Below, piece after piece: positions 58,820 through 64,000 of a stretch of 64,000 nucleotides of DNA (position 1 is the stretch's first letter; every line of letters starts with the position of its first letter). Made by a program: the position numbers and the translations under genes. The notes beneath the pieces were generated by a model that was not told the DNA's origin, did no database searches, and saw only the letters and a program-made list of their open reading frames with translations. This DNA is from Citricoccus alkalitolerans (GTDB lineage: Bacteria > Actinomycetota > Actinomycetes > Actinomycetales > Micrococcaceae). The stretch is taken from contig NZ_BAAALH010000002.1 in NCBI RefSeq assembly GCF_039528175.1, forward strand, positions 558,001 through 622,000, given 5' to 3'.

Positions 58820-59210
58820 GACTCCCCCTAGGTGTTCTGCTTTTCCCTCTCCAGCATCCGTTCAATCGACCGCGGTGATCCACGGACAATGCAACGGCAA
58901 TCTGGAATCTGATCCACTGATCTTGATCCGAATACCGAGTATTGCGGAGAAGATAAGAAACCTTCAACTCAGAACGGCTTCCAGGTCATCATTCCATGCG
59001 AACTCACAGGTTCGGAATGCGTGATGAATCGGAGCAGCAAAGATCCTCAACGCCGTCTTTCACCCTGATATGGCGAGGCATTAACCGATCAAGGAGTGAC
59101 ATATTCTCGTGTCATTGACACCAGAATGGCGTTGTTTTCCCGGGTATCCACTCTCCCTGGACCTGGGGGTGAAACCGTGCCGCGACCGGTGCCCGGGACG
59201 GACCGGAGGT
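58820..59210. promoter_or_regulatory. A+T-richer upstream region of lsr2
   Basis: A 391-base spacer. From about 58860 to 59130 the DNA is visibly less G+C-rich than the surroundings, with GATAAGAAACC, CATATTC and ATTAACC runs. It probably holds the lsr2 promoter and, given that Lsr2 prefers such DNA, might be autoregulatory. I see no gene in it. Confidence 0.5.
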
Positions 59211-59486
59211 TCAGTCGCGGGGGGACTGACCGCGTCGGTCGAACTGGCCAGAGCCACCGAGCCGATCGACTCCGTCGACCCGACCAGGGTCGTCCTGTCG
59301 GTCCGCTGTCATGCCCTGCCCCCCACGCCGGCGGGCCCACTCTTGCGCCTCGCGCTCCTCGAGCTCCGCCTTGGCCTGGCGCTCCCCGGTGTCCACCCGG
59401 AACACCGAGCGCATGACGAGCCAGAAGATCAGGGCCAGACCCACGGAGGGGGCCAGGACGGAGAAGTAATCCCAGAAGCTTGCCAT
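59211..59486 (-). CDS. Small single-pass membrane protein downstream of lysS
   Basis: Encodes 91 residues: MASFWDYF, one membrane helix (LAPSVGLALIFWLVMRSVF), then a charged helix (KAELEEREAQEWARRRGG) and a disordered tail. Its ATG overlaps the lysS stop by one base (TGATG), so it is cotranslated with lysS. Function unknown. Confidence 0.72.
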   Translation of the reverse strand: MASFWDYFSVLAPSVGLALIFWLVMRSVFRVDTGERQAKAELEEREAQEWARRRGGQGMTADRQDDPGRVDGVDRLGGSGQFDRRGQSPRD

Positions 59487-61018
59487 CAGTGACCGCTCCC
59501 GGGGGCCTCTGGCTTGAGCAGGGGGAACAGGATGGTCTCCCTGATTCCGGCACCGGTGAAGAGCATGACGAGCCGGTCGATGCCGAGACCGATGCCGCCC
59601 ATGGGCGGGGCTCCGTACTCGAGGGCTCGCAGGAAGTCTTCGTCGAACTGCATGGCCTCGTCGTCCCCGGCCGCTGAGGCCCGGGACTGCTCCACGAGCC
59701 GCTCTCGCTGGATGACCGGATCGATCAACTCGGAGAACGCGGTGCCGCGCTCCATACCACCGATGATCAGGTCCCAGGCCTCGATGACCTCCGGCTGGTC
59801 CCGGTGCGGGCGGGCCAGCGGCTGAGCTGCGGGCGGGTAGTTGTAGACGAAGGTCGGGTTGATCAGAGTCGGCTCGACGATCTCCCCGAACAACTCGAGG
59901 ACCATCTTCTCGGCGTCCCAGAAAGGATCGAACTTCACCTCGTGCTTCTCGGCGACCGCCCGCAGTTCCTCGACGGCGGTGTCCGGGGTGATCTCCTGAC
60001 CCACAGCCTCGGACAAGCCGGGGTATACCTCGATCCAAGCCCACTCCCCACCCAGGTCGATCTCGCCCTGGGCGGTCTGGATGAGACGACCGGCGCCCAC
60101 GGCATCGGCGGCGTTCAGGATCATCTCCTTCATTCGGTCCGCCATGACGTACATGTCCGCCCAGGCCTCGTACGATTCCAGCATGGTGAACTCGGGCGAG
60201 TGCGTGGAGTCCACGCCCTCGTTGCGGAAGACGCGGCCGATCTCGAAGACCCGGTCGATGCCGCCGACGACAGTCCGCTTCAGATAGAGCTCCGTGGCGA
60301 TGCGCAGGGTCATGTCCTGGCCGAAGGCATTGAGGTGGGTCTCGAACGGGCGGGCGTGCGCGCCGCCGTGCACGAGCTGCAGGATCGGGGTCTCGACCTC
60401 CACGTAGTCGCGCGCTTCCAGGGTGGTGCGAATGGATCGGATGATGGCCGCCCGGGTATGCACCATCTTCCGGGCCTCGGGCCTGACGATCAGGTCCGCG
60501 TAACGCTGGCGGACGCGGGTCTCCTCATTGAGTTCGGCGTGCAGCACGGGAAGCGGCCGCAGGGCCTTGGAGGCCATCTGCCAGGAGTCGGCCATGATGG
60601 ACAGCTCGCCGCGGCGCGAGGCGATGACCTCGCCGCTCACAGCCAGGTGGTCGCCGAGGTCCACGAGACGCTTCCAGTCCGCGAGGGAGTCCTCGCCGAC
60701 ATTCGCCAGGGAGACCATGACCTGCAGGCGGACTCCCTCGCCGCCGTCGTCTCCCACGCCGCCTTCCTGCAGCGTGGCGAAGCACAGCTTGCCGGTGTTC
60801 CGCAGGAACACGACGCGGCCGGCAACGCCGACCGCGTCTCCCGTCTCCGTGCCGGGTTCGAGGTCGGGGTAGGCCTCGCGGATCTGCTGCAGGGAGTGGG
60901 TGCGCCCGACGGCGACCGGGTACGCCTCGCGCCCGGCGGCCAGCATCTCGGCGCGCTTGTCATGGCGCACCTGGCGCTGATCGGTGGTGCTGGTGGGATT
61001 GTCCGTGCTCACGGTCAT
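59486..61018 (-). CDS. lysS: Lysyl-tRNA synthetase, class II
   Basis: Charges tRNA-Lys with lysine. The 510-residue product has an N-terminal OB-fold (DAVGVAGRVVFLRNTGKLCFATLQ) and the three class II motifs: VRPEARKMVHTRAAII, FRNEGVDSTHSPEFTMLESYEAW and GGIGLGIDRLVMLF. A TAGACT hexamer lies 2 bases before this ATG, so a GTG two codons later (61012) may be the real start if the mRNA is leaderless. Confidence 0.96.
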   Translation of the reverse strand: MTVSTDNPTSTTDQRQVRHDKRAEMLAAGREAYPVAVGRTHSLQQIREAYPDLEPGTETGDAVGVAGRVVFLRNTGKLCFATLQEGGVGDDGGEGVRLQVMVSLANVGEDSLADWKRLVDLGDHLAVSGEVIASRRGELSIMADSWQMASKALRPLPVLHAELNEETRVRQRYADLIVRPEARKMVHTRAAIIRSIRTTLEARDYVEVETPILQLVHGGAHARPFETHLNAFGQDMTLRIATELYLKRTVVGGIDRVFEIGRVFRNEGVDSTHSPEFTMLESYEAWADMYVMADRMKEMILNAADAVGAGRLIQTAQGEIDLGGEWAWIEVYPGLSEAVGQEITPDTAVEELRAVAEKHEVKFDPFWDAEKMVLELFGEIVEPTLINPTFVYNYPPAAQPLARPHRDQPEVIEAWDLIIGGMERGTAFSELIDPVIQRERLVEQSRASAAGDDEAMQFDEDFLRALEYGAPPMGGIGLGIDRLVMLFTGAGIRETILFPLLKPEAPGSGH

Positions 61019-61062
61019 CCAGTCTACGTGCCCCCGGCCGGACGCACATTGACGCTCGAGTG

Positions 61063-63141
61063 TCACCAGATGGTGACGCGGTCCTCCGGGTCCAGCCACA
61101 TCGCGTCGCCGGGTTCCGTGCCGTACGCCTCGTGGAACGCGTCCAGGTTCTTCACCACCTGGTTGCAGCGGAACTCGTTGGGCGAGTGCGGGTCCGAGGT
61201 GATGCGTGTGATCGCGGTCTCCGTGCGGGTCAACTGGCGCCAGCACTCGGCCCAGGACGCGAAGAACGCCCGGTCCTGCTCGCGGGAGGCCTCGGCGGCG
61301 TCGGCCCGCTCCGCGGGGCCGTCGGTATCCGCGTGGCCCTCGGTGTCAGCCCTCTGCTCCTCAGTGCCGGCACCGTCCGCGCCGAGATTCTCCTCGCGCC
61401 AGATGCCCAGCGCCTGGGAGGCGATGCCGAGCCCGCCCAGGTCGCCGATGTTCTCGCCGAGCGTGAGTTCGCCGTTGACGCGGTGATCGGGGGCCTCGGC
61501 AGGGCTCAGCACCTCGTACTGGCCGACGAGCTGGGCGGTGCGCTCCTCGAAGGCCGCGCGGTCGGCGTCGGTCCACCAGTTCTGCAGGGAGCCGTCGCCG
61601 GCGTACTGCGAGCCCTGGTCATCGAAGCCGTGGCCGATCTCATGGCCGATGACCGCGCCGATGGCCCCGAAGTTCTCCGCCGCCAGACGGTTCGGGTCGA
61701 AGAACGGGGGCTGGAGGATGGCCGCGGGGAACACGATCGCATTCTCCAATGGGGAGTAATAGGCATTGACCGTCTGCGGGGTCATGTGCCACTCCTCCGG
61801 GTCCGGCCCCGTCTCGATCCTGGCGAGGTCCCGTTCGAACTCGAACGCATTGGCGGCCCGGACATTGGCGATGAGGTTCTCCGGGTCTACCGCCAGGGAC
61901 GAGTAGTCGATCCACTTCACGGGGAAGCCGACCATGGGCTTGAACATGGACAGCTTCTCCAGGGCCTTCTGGCGGGTGTCCTCACCCATCCAGTCGAGGC
62001 TACTGATCGACCGGCGGTAGGCCTCGATGAGGGCGGAGATGAGGCTGTCCATGGCGGCCTGGTGACCGGCCGGGAAGTGCTTCGCCACATACAGCCGGCC
62101 GACGTCCTCGCCCACGGCGCCGTTCACGAAGGCGACGCCGCGCTTCCAACGGGGCCGGACCTCCTCGGTGCCGGCGATCTTGCGGCCGTAGAACTCGAAG
62201 TTCTCGTTGACGAAGGCCTCGGTCAGGTAGGGCGCGGCGGACCGGAGCAGCTGCAGCTGCAGCCACCGCTTCCACGTGCCCAGATCCTCGTCCATGAGCA
62301 ACCTCTGCATCGCGGCCAGGAAGTCCGGCTGCCAGGCGACAACCTCGGCACTGCGGGCACCGGAGGCGCCGACCCCCTCGAGCCAGCGATCGGCCAGCGG
62401 GAAGGCCTCCAGCAGGGCGGTCCGGTCCAGGAGGTTGTACCGGGCCACAGCGTCCCGGACCTTGACGACGTCCCAGTGGGCCGCAGCGATCTTGGCCTCC
62501 AGGTCCACCACCCGGTCCGCGTCCCGCTCGGCCTCGTCCCGGTCCCCACCGATGCCGGCGAGCATGAACACGTTGTCCACGTGCTGGCGGTAGTCCGTGA
62601 CCAGATCCGCGAACTTCTCCTCGCGGTAGTAGGACTCATCCGGCAGTCCGAGGCCGTCCTGGATCAGGTGCAGCAGCATGCGCTCGGGGTTGCCGGCGTC
62701 GTTGAGGGAGCCCGTGGCGATCAGCCCACTGACGCCGGCGCGCTGCAACTGGCCGGAGAGCTGGATGAACTCCTCCGGGGTGGACACGCCCTCGATCTGG
62801 GCCAGGTCGGCGACGATCGGTTCGAGGCCGCGCTCCTCCACTCCGGATTCATCCATGAAGGACGCGAAGAGGGCGCCGATCCGGCGGCGAGCGCCGTCGT
62901 CGTCATTCCCCGCAGTGAAGGAACCGGACTCACGTCCCGCGCCCGGACCGGACCAGAAATGAGCGGCCGCGTCCTCCGCGATGTGCCGCACGGCCAGTTC
63001 CGAGGCATCCCGCAACTCCATGAACGCCCCGTAGGCGCCCTGGTCCGCGGGGATCGAGTTGGACTGCAGCCAGGCACCGTTGACGTGCCGGTAGAGGTCC
63101 TCGCGGGCGCTGGGCTGCCGGGATGGGGTGGTTTCAGTCAC
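61063..63141 (-). CDS. M13-family zinc metallopeptidase (neprilysin-like)
   Basis: Encodes 692 residues. Zinc site HEIGH (H500, E501, H504) with GHGFDDQG, the NAYYSP substrate-binding block before it and ENIGDLGGLG with the third ligand after it define the M13 family. No signal peptide, so probably cytoplasmic. A Glu/Asp/Ala-rich insertion (about residues 580-620) replaces the usual segment between ENIGD and the C-terminal DPHSPNEFRCNQVVKN. GTG 63141 has AGGAG upstream. Confidence 0.92.
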   Translation of the reverse strand: MTETTPSRQPSAREDLYRHVNGAWLQSNSIPADQGAYGAFMELRDASELAVRHIAEDAAAHFWSGPGAGRESGSFTAGNDDDGARRRIGALFASFMDESGVEERGLEPIVADLAQIEGVSTPEEFIQLSGQLQRAGVSGLIATGSLNDAGNPERMLLHLIQDGLGLPDESYYREEKFADLVTDYRQHVDNVFMLAGIGGDRDEAERDADRVVDLEAKIAAAHWDVVKVRDAVARYNLLDRTALLEAFPLADRWLEGVGASGARSAEVVAWQPDFLAAMQRLLMDEDLGTWKRWLQLQLLRSAAPYLTEAFVNENFEFYGRKIAGTEEVRPRWKRGVAFVNGAVGEDVGRLYVAKHFPAGHQAAMDSLISALIEAYRRSISSLDWMGEDTRQKALEKLSMFKPMVGFPVKWIDYSSLAVDPENLIANVRAANAFEFERDLARIETGPDPEEWHMTPQTVNAYYSPLENAIVFPAAILQPPFFDPNRLAAENFGAIGAVIGHEIGHGFDDQGSQYAGDGSLQNWWTDADRAAFEERTAQLVGQYEVLSPAEAPDHRVNGELTLGENIGDLGGLGIASQALGIWREENLGADGAGTEEQRADTEGHADTDGPAERADAAEASREQDRAFFASWAECWRQLTRTETAITRITSDPHSPNEFRCNQVVKNLDAFHEAYGTEPGDAMWLDPEDRVTIW

Positions 63142-63199
63142 GGATGCTCCTAGGAAGGGCCGGGCATGTCCACCGATCCTAGCGGCGAAGGGCCCCGAC

Positions 63200-63676
63200 T
63201 CAGACGAGCGACTGCAGACGGGCCAGGGACTGGTCCATCTGATCCGAGCTGATGGCGGGGAAGATGTTCTTGGCCAGCAGCTCCTGATCGGTGACCTGGG
63301 ACCAGTCGTAGGTGAGAGAGACCTCCGTGGTGTCCTGGTCCACCGGTTCCAGCTGGTACACCCACTGCCAGCCGCCCGGTTCCCCTCCGACGGGGCCCGG
63401 CTTCCAGCCCACGAGCTTGTTCTCGTCATAGGCCACGACATGGTTCTCACGCTGGTAGTCACCACCCTGGGACTCGGCGTGCATGTTCATGACGAACGTG
63501 TCCCCGACCTGCTGGATGCGCTGGGACTTCTCATCCGCGCGCACCATGTCAGAGCCGTCGAACTCCTGATGCCTGGCCGGCAGGGTCAGGATCCGGAAGA
63601 TGTCCTTGGCCGGAGCCTCGATGGTCCGGGTGACAGTCTGCTTCTTCTCGCCGTGTGCGGTCTCGTTCATCGTCAT
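63200..63676 (-). CDS. SRPBCC family protein
   Basis: Encodes 158 residues with a START-like fold: TVTRTIEAPAKDIFRILTLPARHQEFD at the N terminus, NKLVGWKPGPVGGEPGGWQWVYQLEPV in the middle and DWSQVTDQELLAKNIFPAISSDQMDQSLARL as the C-terminal helix. Typical of actinobacterial polyketide cyclase/dehydrase-like proteins of unknown ligand. ATG 63676 follows TAGGGT closely; ATG 63670 two codons later is possible. Confidence 0.82.
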   Translation of the reverse strand: MTMNETAHGEKKQTVTRTIEAPAKDIFRILTLPARHQEFDGSDMVRADEKSQRIQQVGDTFVMNMHAESQGGDYQRENHVVAYDENKLVGWKPGPVGGEPGGWQWVYQLEPVDQDTTEVSLTYDWSQVTDQELLAKNIFPAISSDQMDQSLARLQSLV

Positions 63677-63795
63677 GCTGCACCCTAAACATGTCCGGCT
63701 CCCGAGTTTCAAGGGCGGTGGCGCTCGGACCGGTCAACCGGAGCAGTTGGTCAGAGCGGTTTGCCGGGGCGATGGTCATCCCGCGTCATCCCGGT

Positions 63796-64000
63796 CTACC
63801 GCCGCATGGCCGGCAGGATCATGTTGTCGATGAGCCGGACCGATTCGACGGTGGCGGCCACCAGGGCCAGCGCCTCATGGTCCAGGGGGGCGGCGAGCTG
63901 CTCGGCGCTCAGGGGCTCCAGGGTCGAGTGGTCCACGATCTCCAGATAGTCCAGGCCCGCCAGGGGCTCGGCCCGGACCAACGCGCGGGCCGAGTCAAGA
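63796..64000 (-). CDS. panC: Pantoate-beta-alanine ligase, C-terminal part (runs off window)
   Basis: The frame is open to the right edge; only the last 67 or so residues are present. ARALVRAEPLAGLDYLEIVD, STLEPL and ESVRLIDNMIL match the C terminus of PanC, which joins pantoate and beta-alanine to make pantothenate. The neighbourhood of lysS supports this, as the two are often close in related actinobacteria. Confidence 0.82.
   Translation of the reverse strand, partial: LDSARALVRAEPLAGLDYLEIVDHSTLEPLSAEQLAAPLDHEALALVAATVESVRLIDNMILPAMRR

Noticed and set aside
59109..59492. A 127-codon frame on the plus strand downstream of lsr2's promoter region
   Set aside because: Its second half is antisense to the small membrane protein gene that is coupled to lysS; no ribosome site.
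61060..63153. A 697-codon open frame on the plus strand
   Set aside because: Antisense shadow of the M13 metallopeptidase gene, which has a clear zinc site and start.

Overview
The window is a G+C-rich chromosomal segment of an actinobacterium. It carries Lsr2, a ClpC-type AAA+ unfoldase, DUF3151, an MT0933-like small protein, a short Rv2747-type amino-acid acetyltransferase and many apparently leaderless genes. Gene content and the order panC ... lysS ... lsr2 - clpC ... mutY - radA fit the order Micrococcales, probably Micrococcaceae (Arthrobacter/Citricoccus/Micrococcus-like); the genus is an inference. I found no phage, insertion sequence, integrase, CRISPR array or rRNA. Two runs of N (21249-21282 and 29323-29333) are assembly gaps.

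Region 1 (1-10.9 kb) is the most unusual part. It holds two AtoE-type short-chain fatty-acid transporters, thymidine kinase, a muconolactone-isomerase-like protein, a LysR regulator and a tightly packed divergent operon: cyclase-family hydrolase, SDR dehydrogenase, lambda-crystallin/gulonate-dehydrogenase-like enzyme, AtoE-type transporter, YciI-like protein. This looks like an uptake-and-degradation pathway for an unidentified hydroxy or cyclic carboxylic acid. A beta-propeller lactonase-like protein and DUF3151 follow.

Region 2 (11-26.4 kb) has a PhnD/PhnC/fused-PhnE ABC importer of the putative selenate/phosphonate type, then housekeeping genes: class II fructose-bisphosphate aldolase, TrmH-like methyltransferase, CorA, pyrE, a MarR regulator and nadE. 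A GntR-ABC-permease operon of YtrA type, exonuclease III and a GH13 glucosidase complete it.

Region 3 (26.4-45.4 kb) holds tRNA-Glu, tRNA-Asp and tRNA-Phe, a minimal zincin and a secreted NlpC/P60 hydrolase with a repeat-rich upstream region. It continues with a double universal stress protein, a spermidine-synthase-like/GNAT/thiamine-binding operon, an atypical Nramp-family transporter, gamma-glutamyltransferase, an acyltransferase-like membrane protein, glycerophosphodiesterase, DUF445, an exported endonuclease/phosphatase-like protein and tRNA-Lys. It ends with a DUF47-PiT phosphate uptake pair.

Region 4 (45.4-64 kb) starts with the pstSCAB phosphate operon, convergent on PiT. FUSC-like membrane protein, radA, mutY, csbD, acetyltransferase and MT0933-like protein follow, then clpC, lsr2, lysS, an M13 metallopeptidase, an SRPBCC protein and the 3' end of panC.

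A recurring regulatory theme is a TANNNT-type -10 hexamer placed so that transcription would begin at, or within a base or two of, the start codon in about a dozen genes. This suggests leaderless mRNAs and helps fix several starts. Other genes have clear Shine-Dalgarno sequences.
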